From Firm-13 sp037143795 (lineage in GTDB: Bacteria; Bacillota; Clostridia; Saccharofermentanales; Saccharofermentanaceae): a DNA stretch of 64,000 bases. The notes beneath the pieces are model-generated. The model saw only the letters and a program-made list of their open reading frames with translations, made no database searches and was not told the DNA's origin. A program made the translations under genes and the position numbers. Location of the stretch: assembly GCA_037143795.1 (NCBI GenBank), contig JBAWXZ010000001.1:124001-188000 (forward strand), in the 5' to 3' direction. Below are positions 7,458 to 16,049 of the stretch, piece by piece (the stretch's first letter is position 1; the number at the start of each line of letters is the position of its first letter).

Positions 7458-8333
7458 ATGATTTTCGGCATCGTTTCCAATATTGACAAGGATAAAAATT
7501 ACACTTTTGCAATGCAAGCAGCCGCCTGTATTGCAGGAAAAGGATCGACAGCAATTGTCGATTCGAGTTATGCGGGCACATCTTTGGGTGTTGACCCGAA
7601 TGTTACTGTTTCTACGTATGACGGTTGTGATCTTCTGTTCAGCATCGGCGGTGACGGAACCTTTCTTTCGGTTGTACATGACCACTATGCCAAAGATGTT
7701 CCTATTATCGGAGTGAATCTTGGAAGTATCGGCTTTCTGACAGAAATTCAGCCGGAGCAGTTTGAAGACGCCCTCGAGCGGATACTCAGCGGAAATTATA
7801 TAATCGAGGATCGTATTCAGCTGGAAGTCATAGTTAAGAACAAGGACGGAATCGAAAAGGGCCGCGGCCTGTGTTTGAACGATGCAGTAATTGCCCGCGG
7901 ATTTCTCCTCCATGTACTTACGGTTGACCTTCTTATCGACGGTGATTATGTGGAACGTCTTTCCGGAGACGGCGTCATCCTTTCAACACCCACAGGTTCG
8001 ACGGCATATTCCCTGGCGGCAGGCGGACCGATTGTCAAACCCGAACTAAGCGTTTTTCTGGTAACACCGATTTGTCCGCATACGCTTCATAATAGAAGCT
8101 ATGTTGTTAAGGAAGACAGTGTTGTGGAAATCCGGCTTAAAGATTTTCATGAACAGCCTCTGCTGTCTCTGGATGGAAGAAATGATATATCACTTTCACC
8201 TCTTGATTGTGTATATGTAAGAAAATCTGATCATCCGATGAAGATTGCCAAAATGGGATATTCCAACTTCTATCAGACAATTCGTCAAAAAATCCGTGCA
8301 AGGGGGAGTTTCTATGAAGATAGCCAAAAATGA
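7458..8333 (+). CDS. nadK: NAD kinase
   Basis: Phosphorylates NAD+ to NADP+, the sole route to NADP in most bacteria. The ATP-binding GGDGT is at residues 64-68, followed by GVNLGSIGFLTE, NDAVIARG and the NAD-binding STPTGSTAYSLAAGGPIV block, all canonical. Length 291 is usual. The ATG 7458 has a GAGGAG site eight bases upstream. The 3' end overlaps argR by 20 bases. The gap before it holds a palindromic operator-like site, so nadK-argR-recN may be a separately controlled unit rather than an extension of dxs. Confidence 0.96.
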   Translation: MIFGIVSNIDKDKNYTFAMQAAACIAGKGSTAIVDSSYAGTSLGVDPNVTVSTYDGCDLLFSIGGDGTFLSVVHDHYAKDVPIIGVNLGSIGFLTEIQPEQFEDALERILSGNYIIEDRIQLEVIVKNKDGIEKGRGLCLNDAVIARGFLLHVLTVDLLIDGDYVERLSGDGVILSTPTGSTAYSLAAGGPIVKPELSVFLVTPICPHTLHNRSYVVKEDSVVEIRLKDFHEQPLLSLDGRNDISLSPLDCVYVRKSDHPMKIAKMGYSNFYQTIRQKIRARGSFYEDSQK

Positions 8334-8790
8334 ACGCCAGGAGAGTATCTTGCGTCTGATCCGGGCAAAGGATATCAGCACGCAGGAAGAACTGGTAAGT
8401 GAATTAATTGACCAGGGACTATTGATTACACAGGCAACCGTGTCACGTGACATTAAAGATCTTGGTATCATTAAGGTTACTTCCGTCTCAGGCAATTCAA
8501 AATACAGCGTTCTCGACAGAACAGGTGACGCAGCTCCCGGAAGACTGCTGTATGTTTTTTCACAGTCTTTGATCAGCTGCGAATGTGCAATGCATCTGAT
8601 TGTAATTAAAACTTTGCCGGGTATGGCACAGGCTGCAGCTTCCGCACTTGATTCCATCCATCTTCAGGGGATAATCGGTTCAATAGCAGGTGATGACACG
8701 GTTTTTATTGCAACACCCGGTACGGAAGAAGCCGTTGCGCTTGCTCAGACAATTCGGGACATGACTACACGCCTTAATTCTGATGTATAA
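8314..8790 (+). CDS. argR: Arginine repressor ArgR/AhrC
   Basis: An arginine-responsive hexameric regulator of arginine synthesis and catabolism. The N-terminal winged helix (about 1-70) carries the recognition segment TQATVSRDIKDLGIIKV with Ser44-Arg45. The C-terminal domain carries the arginine-binding GDDTV at residues 126-130. Length 158 is close to the family (about 150). The start ATG 8314 follows AGGGGGAG at 8301-8308 and lies inside the nadK end. The nadK-argR-recN order is typical of Clostridia. No arginine biosynthesis gene is in the window. Confidence 0.96.
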   Translation: MKIAKNERQESILRLIRAKDISTQEELVSELIDQGLLITQATVSRDIKDLGIIKVTSVSGNSKYSVLDRTGDAAPGRLLYVFSQSLISCECAMHLIVIKTLPGMAQAAASALDSIHLQGIIGSIAGDDTVFIATPGTEEAVALAQTIRDMTTRLNSDV

Positions 8791-8802
8791 GGATGATCAT
8801 AT

Positions 8803-10539
8803 ATGCTGATTAGAATGGATATTTCCAATTTTGCTTTGATTGATAATGCAGTTTTCGAGCCACAAGGCGGTTTTACAATTATTACAGGTGAAACCGGAGC
8901 CGGAAAATCTCTGTTAATTGATGCAATATCAGCGCTGCGCGGAAGCCGCATCGGTAAGGATGCAGTGCGGACCGGCTGTAAAAAAGCGATCATTGAAGCT
9001 GCTTTTAATCGAATTTCGGAACTTATTTCAAACAATGAACTGGATGCCCTCGGGGTTGCGCCTGAAGTCGATGACACACTGATTCTCTCAAGGGAGATTA
9101 TGTCCGACGGGAAGTCCATTGCAAGAATGAACGGGAAAATGGTTCCAATATCGGTTCTCAAAGATATTGGTTCCAGATTAGTCGACATTCACGGGCAGAA
9201 CGATCAGCAGGCGATTTTCGTACCGTCCATGCACCTTGAGCTGCTGGACAGGTTTGGAAATGCTCCTGTACGTGACGAGATTATGTCATACGGCAATACA
9301 CTGTCGCTTTACCGGGCCTGCATAGAAGGAATCCACAGGCTGGGTACCGACCCGGCTGCCAGAAACCGTCGTGCTGAGCTTCTGGCATACCAGATTGCTG
9401 AACTGGAGGATGCGGATTTCAAAATCGGTGAAGAAGAAGAACTGATTCATCAAAAGCGCATTCTTTCTTCATATGAGAAAATAAGGGAAGGTCTTTCCTT
9501 ATGCTATCAGGCTCTTGATAATGATGATGAAAGTTCTGCTGTATCCATACTTAAACAGATGACCGGAACTTTGGAATCGGTTGTACGCCTCGAACCTGCC
9601 CTGAAAAACGTACTGGAACAGTATGTTTCTGCAATTCTGGTTCTGGAAGGAATCGGCGACGATCTGTCTGCATATATGGCGGCATCTGACCAGCCCCAGG
9701 TATCGCTTCCTGCGATAGAGGCCAGACTTGACCAGTTATTCCGCTTCAAAGTCAAATATGGTTCTACAACGGCTGACATGCACTCGTTTCTGGAACAGGC
9801 CAAAGCAGAGCGGGATGATATTCTCGGAAGTGAAAAACGCCTTGAGGAACTTCACCGCAGCAGACTGTTGCTTGAAAAGGTATTGATGGAAAAAGCAGAT
9901 GCCGTCCATAACGCCCGGCAAACGGCTGCCTTTGATCTTTCCCGCAGTATCATGCACGAGTTATCCGATCTGGGAATGGAAGGCTCAACTTTTTCGGTAG
10001 CCTTTTCGCAGCGTCCGCGTGAACGTTTCTTTTCAAGGACCGGTTACGATGAAGTCTCATTTATGATGTCGGCAAATCCGGGCGAACCTGAAAAGCCCCT
10101 CGCCAGAATTGCATCCGGGGGGGAGGCTTCCAGGATTATGCTTGCGATAAAGACGATTCTTGCCTCAGCCGATGAGACTCCAACACTGATTTTTGACGAA
10201 ATTGATGCAGGAATATCAGGCAAAACCGCAACCGTCGTATCACAGAAACTCAGGACCCTGTCGCAGACACACCAGGTTCTCTGTGTTACGCATATGGCAC
10301 AGATTGCAGCCGCAGCAGACCAGCATTATGTTATCAGGAAAGATGTGGAAGCAGAGAGGACGCATACCGTGATAAGCGAGCTGAACAGCCGGGAGAGAGT
10401 GGAAGAAGTCGCCCGTCTGCTGTCCGGGGAAACGAAGGATCACGCGTCCCTTGACCTTGCTGCCCAGCTGATAGAAAGAAAAAGCACATCCTTTATACCT
10501 GCGGACCTCGAAAAGGAATTCAACTACAACGATATATAA
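8803..10539 (+). CDS. recN: DNA repair protein RecN
   Basis: An SMC-like ATPase recruited to double-strand breaks. Walker A GETGAGKS is at residues 29-36; a long coiled-coil region (about 160-370) divides the ATPase halves; the signature-motif LARIASGGEASRIMLAIK and Walker B TLIFDEIDAGISGKTA lie in the C-terminal half, with a switch VTHMAQIAAAAD. Length 578 is typical. It starts 12 bases after argR. In spore-formers spoIVB and spo0A follow recN; here a convergent pseudouridine synthase gene follows after only 36 bases. Confidence 0.97.
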   Translation: MLIRMDISNFALIDNAVFEPQGGFTIITGETGAGKSLLIDAISALRGSRIGKDAVRTGCKKAIIEAAFNRISELISNNELDALGVAPEVDDTLILSREIMSDGKSIARMNGKMVPISVLKDIGSRLVDIHGQNDQQAIFVPSMHLELLDRFGNAPVRDEIMSYGNTLSLYRACIEGIHRLGTDPAARNRRAELLAYQIAELEDADFKIGEEEELIHQKRILSSYEKIREGLSLCYQALDNDDESSAVSILKQMTGTLESVVRLEPALKNVLEQYVSAILVLEGIGDDLSAYMAASDQPQVSLPAIEARLDQLFRFKVKYGSTTADMHSFLEQAKAERDDILGSEKRLEELHRSRLLLEKVLMEKADAVHNARQTAAFDLSRSIMHELSDLGMEGSTFSVAFSQRPRERFFSRTGYDEVSFMMSANPGEPEKPLARIASGGEASRIMLAIKTILASADETPTLIFDEIDAGISGKTATVVSQKLRTLSQTHQVLCVTHMAQIAAAADQHYVIRKDVEAERTHTVISELNSRERVEEVARLLSGETKDHASLDLAAQLIERKSTSFIPADLEKEFNYNDI

Positions 10540-10544
10540 TGCTA

Positions 10545-10584
10545 CTGCTTTTATGAAAAGCGGTCTGATAGAAATTTATATCAG
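10545..10584. other. Short convergent-gene hairpins
   Basis: Between recN and the opposite-strand rluA-type gene lies a CTGCTTTT/AAAAGCGG stem with a three-base loop (10545-10563) and a CTGATA/TATCAG stem (10565-10584). Neither has a clear U-run, so terminator function is uncertain. Confidence 0.3.
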
Positions 10585-11463
10585 CAAATTCTTCATATCC
10601 CTGGGAATTTCACTCTCAAAGTGCATCTCCTCGTGTGTGATCGGATGACAAAATCCAAGGGAACAGGCATGCAGCGCCTGGCGTTCGATGTTTTTATCCA
10701 TCCCGATCGAAGGCATGTCCGGTTCGGGATAGTCGCATGATGAAGGTCCGTATAAACCGTCACCGACAAGCGGGTGGCCGAGATGACGTGCGTGAACGCG
10801 AATCTGATGGCAGCGGCCAGTTTCGAGAACAAAGCGTACAAGGGATATATCCTTATCCGGGTAATATTTTTCCGTATGGTAATGGGTAACGGACGGATGA
10901 CCGTCTTCACGTACCGCCCGGATCATAATTGAATGATCCGCCCGCCCGATCGGCAGGTCAATCGTACCGTCGGGCTCTTCAAAAGAACCGTGTACGATCC
11001 CGAGATATTCCTTGCTCATGGAATCACTGGAAATTACATGGTGAGCAAAACCGTTTTTCGCAATAACGATGAGCCCGCTGGTTTCCCGGTCCAGGCGCAT
11101 GACCGGATGAAGGCGCTGGTCGGATAGCCTTTGAATCAAAGAGTCGTCCATATGCTGCCAGGACGGATGAGTAACCAATCCGGCAGGCTTTTCGCATACG
11201 ATCAGCCAATCGTCTTCGTATAAGACGGGAATCCCGCAGCCGGGACGGACAACCGCCTGCATTTGCTCGTCTTCGTACAGTGCTTCCACATGATCCCCTG
11301 AAGATACAGGATCCTTCATTCTGGCCGATTCACCGTTAACGAGAAGCTTTCCGTATAACCTTACTTTTTTGATCATAAGCCGTGACATTTTCATACGGCC
11401 GGACAAAATCTCATGTGCCATTTTGCCATGTTCGTCATGATTAATCGTAAATTCTAATCTCAT
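10576..11463 (-). CDS. RluA-family pseudouridine synthase
   Basis: Converts uridine to pseudouridine in rRNA or tRNA. The catalytic block MRLDRETSGLIVIAKN contains the nucleophilic aspartate; VTHPSWQ and GRCHQIRVHARHLGHPLVGD complete the family motifs. An S4-like N-terminal region (MSRLMIKKVRLYGKLLVNGE) suggests RNA binding. Length 295 fits. It is distinct from the rluD-like gene at 19.2 kb, so the two paralogues probably have different target sites; which uridine is modified cannot be read from sequence. It stands alone on the minus strand between recN and the hydrogenase operon. Confidence 0.9.
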   Translation of the reverse strand: MRLEFTINHDEHGKMAHEILSGRMKMSRLMIKKVRLYGKLLVNGESARMKDPVSSGDHVEALYEDEQMQAVVRPGCGIPVLYEDDWLIVCEKPAGLVTHPSWQHMDDSLIQRLSDQRLHPVMRLDRETSGLIVIAKNGFAHHVISSDSMSKEYLGIVHGSFEEPDGTIDLPIGRADHSIMIRAVREDGHPSVTHYHTEKYYPDKDISLVRFVLETGRCHQIRVHARHLGHPLVGDGLYGPSSCDYPEPDMPSIGMDKNIERQALHACSLGFCHPITHEEMHFESEIPRDMKNLLI

Positions 11464-11680
11464 TTGATACCCTTATCTTTTGTATACTGTTTTGAATCAT
11501 TAAAGGCAATTATACCTTAGCAGTTTTCATTTGACAGCATTTCGCCCTGAAATGATTTTCATGATAACGCATTTTCGTGAAAATGCATAAAAAATTTGTT
11601 AATAAGGTGAAAATTCGCCCATATCTAATTGAGCAAGCGATTTATTCATGATATCCTAGCCTGTGGGAGGTGAGTCAACT
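11464..11680 (+). promoter_or_regulatory. Divergent control region of hydCBA
   Basis: This 217-base gap separates the divergent pseudouridine synthase and hydrogenase genes. It contains a TTGACA at 11531-11536 with no convincing -10, a GCATTTTC/GAAAATGC palindrome around 11569-11587, and a TTGTTAA at 11596-11602 that matches the left half of a Rex (NADH-sensing repressor) operator; the right half (GTGAAAA) matches at only four of seven positions. A GGGAGGTGA ribosome binding site (11665-11673) precedes hydC. Rex control is a hypothesis. Confidence 0.35.
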
Positions 11681-12169
11681 GTGGGAAAATTAAAACTGAC
11701 TCCGGAAGAAATGAGCACTAAGCTTGATGCAGTCCTGGCAGATCATAAAGGTGAAGGCCAGAAAGCATTAATGGCTTCTTTACAAAAAGCTCAGGGTATT
11801 TACGGCTTTTTGCCGCTTGCTGTACAAAAAAAAGTTGCAGCTGCTCTAGGTTTGTCTGTTGCCGAGGTTTATGGTGTAGTTTCTTTCTATTCATTCTTCT
11901 CCTTAAAACCAAAGGGAGAAACTGTATTCACTGTCTGTCTGGGAACTGCATGCTATGTTAAGGGATCACAATTGCTTTTGGAAGAAATCGAAAAATCAAT
12001 TGGTATTGGCTCTGGTGAAGTGACAAAGGATGGCAAGTATTCCATTTCAGCATGCCGCTGTGTCGGCGCATGCGGTCTTGCTCCCGTCATTCTTGTGAAT
12101 GATGATGTATATGGCCGTCTCACGCCCGATGAAATCCCCGGAATCATAGCAAAGTATAAGGAGGCATAA
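11681..12169 (+). CDS. hydC: NADH-dependent [FeFe] hydrogenase subunit HydC (NuoE-like)
   Basis: The smallest subunit of a HydABC/Hnd-type electron-bifurcating hydrogenase; it resembles NuoE of complex I. The thioredoxin-fold [2Fe-2S] ligands are Cys86, Cys91, Cys127 and Cys131 (TVCLGTACYV and CRCVGACG). Residues 1-70 form the helical NuoE N-terminal domain. The start is GTG 11681, eight bases after GGGAGGTGA; an upstream in-frame GTG at 11663 overlaps that site. Length 162 agrees with NuoE-like hydrogenase subunits. hydB follows four bases later. NuoE homologues also occur in formate dehydrogenases, but the genes downstream decide the case. Confidence 0.93.
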   Translation: MGKLKLTPEEMSTKLDAVLADHKGEGQKALMASLQKAQGIYGFLPLAVQKKVAAALGLSVAEVYGVVSFYSFFSLKPKGETVFTVCLGTACYVKGSQLLLEEIEKSIGIGSGEVTKDGKYSISACRCVGACGLAPVILVNDDVYGRLTPDEIPGIIAKYKEA

Positions 12170-12173
12170 GAAC

Positions 12174-13976
12174 ATGGAGTTATTTCGTGCACATGTCCTT
12201 GTCTGCTGCGGAACCGGATGCACATCATCAAGTTCTCCCCAAATTATGGACCGGTTTTCGGAATTGTTACCGAAGTATGGTCTAGACAAGGAAATCAAAA
12301 TTGTAAAAACAGGATGTTTTGGACTTTGTGCCGAAGGTCCTGTCGTGGTGATCTATCCTGAGGGCGTTATGTATTATCGCGTTTCTCCGGAAGACGTTGA
12401 CGAAATTGTCAGCGAACATTTACTGAAAGGCCGTTATGTACATCGTCTGATGACACTGACGGCTGTTGCCCCGACGGATGCAAGTTATTCAGCGGAGGAC
12501 AACAGCTTCTTCAAAAAACAGCTACGTATTGCACTTAGAAACTGCGGCATAATAAACCCTGAAAAGATAGATGAATATATTGCGCATGACGGATATCAGG
12601 CAATCGGTAAAATTCTTACCGAAAAAAGAGATCCGATGTCAATTATTGCCGAGATAAAATCATCAGGACTTCGTGGCAGAGGCGGCGGAGGATTCCCCAC
12701 CGGAAGCAAATGGGAATTTGCAGCGAAAGTTCATAATGACACCAAATATGTCTGCTGCAACGCTGACGAAGGTGATCCGGGAGCTTTCATGGACCGTTCC
12801 ATTTTGGAAGGCGATCCCCACAGTGTAATTGAAGCTATGACGATTGCAGGCTACTGCATCGGCGCACACCAGGGCTTTGTATATGTCCGGGCTGAGTATC
12901 CGATTGCAGTCGAACGATTAACCATCGCTATTGAACAGGCTAGGGAGTATGGTCTCCTGGGTGATAATATTTTCGACTCGGGATTTGCCTTTGACCTGGA
13001 TATACGTCTGGGTGCCGGCGCATTCGTTTGCGGTGAAGAAACTGCTCTGATGCGTTCCATAGAAGGCAAACGCGGAAATCCTACGCCTCGTCCTCCGTTC
13101 CCGGCAGTTAAGGGACTCTTTGGCAAACCGACGATTCTCAACAATGTTGAGACATTTGCGAATATCCCTGTCATTATGAACCGCGGAGCAGATTGGTTTT
13201 CCTCAATTGGAACGGAACGTTCCAAGGGTACCAAGGTATTTGCGCTCGGCGGAAAAGTCAACAACGTCGGCCTTGTTGAAATCCCGATGGGAACAACTGT
13301 ACGTGAAATCGTATTTGAAATCGGCGGAGGTATTCCGAACGGCAAAAAATTCAAATCCGTTCAGACCGGCGGCCCGTCCGGCGGCTGTATCCCTGCATCG
13401 CTGATAGATACTCCGATTGACTATGACAACTTGATTTCTGTCGGGTCCATGATGGGTTCCGGCGGGATGATTGTTATGGACGAAGACACCTGCATGGTTG
13501 ATATAGCCAAGTTCTTCCTTGAATTCACGGTTGACGAGTCCTGCGGAAAATGCGCGCCCTGCCGTATCGGTACCAAACGCATGTTTGAAATCCTTACTAA
13601 GATCACAAACGGCACCGGTACTCTTGATGATATTAAAGCGCTTGAGGAAATTGCACTTGCCCTGAAGAACGGATCTCTTTGTGCTCTCGGACAGACTGCC
13701 GCAAACCCGATTCTTTCAACACTGCATCATTTCCGTAATGAATATCTGGAACACGTTGTTGAGAAGAAATGCAGCTGCCATGTCTGTAAAGGATTGACAC
13801 AATACTATATAGAGCCTGCTTTATGTAAAAAGTGCAGTCTTTGTGCTAAAAAATGTCCGGTTGACTGCATCTCCGGCGTAGTCGGAAAAGAGACTTACGT
13901 CATTGATGCTGCCAAATGCATTAAGTGCGGTGCATGTATGGAAGCATGTAAGTTTAAGGCTGTAGTGAAAAAATAG
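12174..13976 (+). CDS. hydB: Electron-bifurcating hydrogenase subunit HydB (NuoF-like flavoprotein)
   Basis: The FMN subunit that exchanges electrons with NAD(H) and is held to be the bifurcation site. Domains in order: an N-terminal thioredoxin-like [2Fe-2S] domain (Cys11/12, 16, 48, 52); the NuoF core with the FMN/NADH loop GRGGGGFPTG at 168-177 and CNADEGDPGAFMDR near 195-208; a [4Fe-4S] site with Cys457, 460, 463 and 503; and a C-terminal double [4Fe-4S] ferredoxin domain (Cys551, 554, 557, 561 and 582, 585, 588, 592). The fused N- and C-terminal cluster domains are the mark of HydB/HndC rather than complex I. Length 600 matches. Confidence 0.95.
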   Translation: MELFRAHVLVCCGTGCTSSSSPQIMDRFSELLPKYGLDKEIKIVKTGCFGLCAEGPVVVIYPEGVMYYRVSPEDVDEIVSEHLLKGRYVHRLMTLTAVAPTDASYSAEDNSFFKKQLRIALRNCGIINPEKIDEYIAHDGYQAIGKILTEKRDPMSIIAEIKSSGLRGRGGGGFPTGSKWEFAAKVHNDTKYVCCNADEGDPGAFMDRSILEGDPHSVIEAMTIAGYCIGAHQGFVYVRAEYPIAVERLTIAIEQAREYGLLGDNIFDSGFAFDLDIRLGAGAFVCGEETALMRSIEGKRGNPTPRPPFPAVKGLFGKPTILNNVETFANIPVIMNRGADWFSSIGTERSKGTKVFALGGKVNNVGLVEIPMGTTVREIVFEIGGGIPNGKKFKSVQTGGPSGGCIPASLIDTPIDYDNLISVGSMMGSGGMIVMDEDTCMVDIAKFFLEFTVDESCGKCAPCRIGTKRMFEILTKITNGTGTLDDIKALEEIALALKNGSLCALGQTAANPILSTLHHFRNEYLEHVVEKKCSCHVCKGLTQYYIEPALCKKCSLCAKKCPVDCISGVVGKETYVIDAAKCIKCGACMEACKFKAVVKK

Positions 13977-14029
13977 TGGCCGGCTGTCATTAGGACATCT
14001 GTCATTTTCAAAAAGGAGCGTGAATAACA

Positions 14030-15799
14030 GTGAACATGGTGAATCTTACCATAGACGGGGTTGCGGTCAGCGTACCTTCCACGTATACCGTTCTCGAAGC
14101 GGCCAGACGTGCAGGCATTAAGATCCCTACCCTGTGTTTCCTGAAAGGAATTAATGAAGTAGGCGCATGCCGCGTCTGCCTTGTCGAAATTGAAAAAGCA
14201 CGTGCACTTGCAGCGGCCTGTGTTATGCCGGTCAGTGAAGGTATGATTGTTCATACCAATAGCGCCAAAGTTCGTGCTACCAGAAGATCCACACTTGAAA
14301 TGATTCTTTCTGACCATAACAGGGATTGCCTTGCCTGTATCCGCAACCGTAACTGCGAGCTGCAGACACTGGCGGATGAGTATTCAATCCGCGGAATTAC
14401 CTTTGACGGTGAGAAGAGCCCATCGGTATATGATGATAAGTCGTTCTCCATTATCAGGGACGGAAGTAAATGCATTAAATGCGGACGCTGCGTATCAGCC
14501 TGTGAAAAGCAGGATATTGGCGTTCTTTCATTCCTGAACCGCGGGTTCGCAACAAGCATCGGACCGGCATACGATGTATCCATGGCTGATGCACCCTGCG
14601 TATATTGCGGCCAGTGCATAATTGCCTGCCCTGTCGGTGCCCTTCATGAGAAGGAAGAGACCGAAAAGGTATGGGAAGCCATCCATAATCCGAATAAGCA
14701 TGTTGTCATGCAGGTGGCACCTGCTGTCCGTGCTGCAATCGGCGAGGAGTTCGGTCTTCCGATCGGCACCCGTGCTACCGGCAAAATGTTTGCCGCCATG
14801 CGCAGGCTCGGTGCGGATAAGATTTATGACACGAACTTCGGAGCTGACCTTACCATAATTGAAGAGGGAACCGAACTTATCGGCCGAATAAACAACGGCG
14901 GAGTTCTTCCTATGATTACATCCTGTTCGCCCGGATGGATACGCTTCTGCGAATTCTATTATCCTGACTTTATTCCGAATCTTTCTAGCTGCAAGTCACC
15001 TCATCAGATGGAGGGAGCCCTGATTAAGACATACTATGCACAGAAAAATGAAATTGAACCAAACTCAATTTTCACTGTGTCCGTAATGCCTTGCACCTCC
15101 AAAAAGACAGAGGCTGCACGTGATCAGCACAGGGACCAGGACGGTCTGCGTGATGTTGATGTTGTTATTACGACAAGGGAACTCGCACGGATGATCCGCG
15201 AAGCGGGAATTGACTTCAATTCACTTCCTGACGAAGCACCTGATCAGGATCTAATGGGCGAATATACCGGTGCCGGAGTAATCTTCGGAGCAACCGGCGG
15301 TGTCATGGAAGCTGCCCTGCGTACTGTCGCAGATATTTTAGAGGATAAGGATCTTCCTTCCTTTGAATACAAAACAGTTCGCGGTGTTGCTGACGATGTC
15401 AAGGAAGCTGATCTGACACTGGCAGGAATACCCATCAAGATTGCTGTTGCACACAGCACAGCCGGCGCCAGAAAGCTTCTGGATGCCATTCGCGCCGGTA
15501 CGGCACCCAAATATACATTCATAGAGATCATGGGCTGTTCAGGCGGCTGCGTATGCGGCGGCGGACAGCCTCAGGTATCCGCGCAGAACCTGATGGATAT
15601 CGATATCCGTACCGAACGTGCAAAAGCTCTTTATGAAGAAGACAAAAAAATGCCTGAACGCAAGAGCCACAAGAACAGTGAAGTCATGACTCTATACAAA
15701 GAATTCCTCGGTGAACCTAACGGACATTTAGCGCATGAACTGTTACACACACATTATGCCCCGCGCGAAATATATCCGGAGAGTCTTGTTGAACAGTGA
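14030..15799 (+). CDS. hydA: [FeFe] hydrogenase catalytic subunit HydA
   Basis: Produces or consumes H2 at the H-cluster, taking electrons from NADH and reduced ferredoxin through HydBC. Cluster ligands run in order: [2Fe-2S] Cys36, 47, 50, 64; His-ligated cluster His96, Cys100, 103, 109; two [4Fe-4S] sets Cys148, 151, 154, 158 and Cys190, 193, 196, 200; then the H-cluster motifs TSCSPGW (Cys299), MPCTSKK (Cys355) and MGCSGGCVCGGGQP (Cys503, Cys507). All are intact. The start is GTG 14030, 11 bases after AAGGAG; ATG 14036 is possible. Length 589 fits the trimeric type. The maturases HydE, HydF and HydG are not in the window. Confidence 0.97.
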   Translation: MNMVNLTIDGVAVSVPSTYTVLEAARRAGIKIPTLCFLKGINEVGACRVCLVEIEKARALAAACVMPVSEGMIVHTNSAKVRATRRSTLEMILSDHNRDCLACIRNRNCELQTLADEYSIRGITFDGEKSPSVYDDKSFSIIRDGSKCIKCGRCVSACEKQDIGVLSFLNRGFATSIGPAYDVSMADAPCVYCGQCIIACPVGALHEKEETEKVWEAIHNPNKHVVMQVAPAVRAAIGEEFGLPIGTRATGKMFAAMRRLGADKIYDTNFGADLTIIEEGTELIGRINNGGVLPMITSCSPGWIRFCEFYYPDFIPNLSSCKSPHQMEGALIKTYYAQKNEIEPNSIFTVSVMPCTSKKTEAARDQHRDQDGLRDVDVVITTRELARMIREAGIDFNSLPDEAPDQDLMGEYTGAGVIFGATGGVMEAALRTVADILEDKDLPSFEYKTVRGVADDVKEADLTLAGIPIKIAVAHSTAGARKLLDAIRAGTAPKYTFIEIMGCSGGCVCGGGQPQVSAQNLMDIDIRTERAKALYEEDKKMPERKSHKNSEVMTLYKEFLGEPNGHLAHELLHTHYAPREIYPESLVEQ

Positions 15800-15854
15800 A
15801 ATCTGTCATCTGCAGCTGTTCTGAGTTCTTCTTTTGTTTTAGCTGATTTGAGTG

Positions 15855-15892
15855 ACCGGACATGATTTATCCAATCATGTCCGGTTATTTTC
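15855..15892 (+). terminator. Rho-independent terminator of hydCBA
   Basis: A 13-base perfect stem (15855-15867 with 15873-15885) with a five-base loop is followed by TATTTTCATTT. It lies 55 bases after the hydA stop and closes the hydrogenase operon. Confidence 0.85.
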
Positions 15893-15963
15893 ATTTATGT
15901 AATATCAAATATTGAAATAATTTCGATTTTGGCAAAAGTTTGAACCTCAAATGAACAAAAGAG

Positions 15964-15993
15964 TTGACATATATAGCGCATAATTATTAAAAT
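15964..15993 (+). promoter_or_regulatory. Promoter of the rny gene
   Basis: A consensus TTGACA at 15964-15969 and a TAAAAT at 15988-15993 are 18 bases apart. This predicts a start near position 16000 and a leader of about 60 bases before rny. Confidence 0.65.
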
Positions 15994-16049
15994 GATTAAC
16001 GTGCTTATTCATAATTTGTGCAAAAGATTTGTAACTTGAAAATTTAATA

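Noticed and set aside
7380..7913. A 177-codon minus-strand frame opposite nadK
   Set aside because: It is antisense to a clear nadK gene and spans its palindromic control site; composition is that of a shadow frame.
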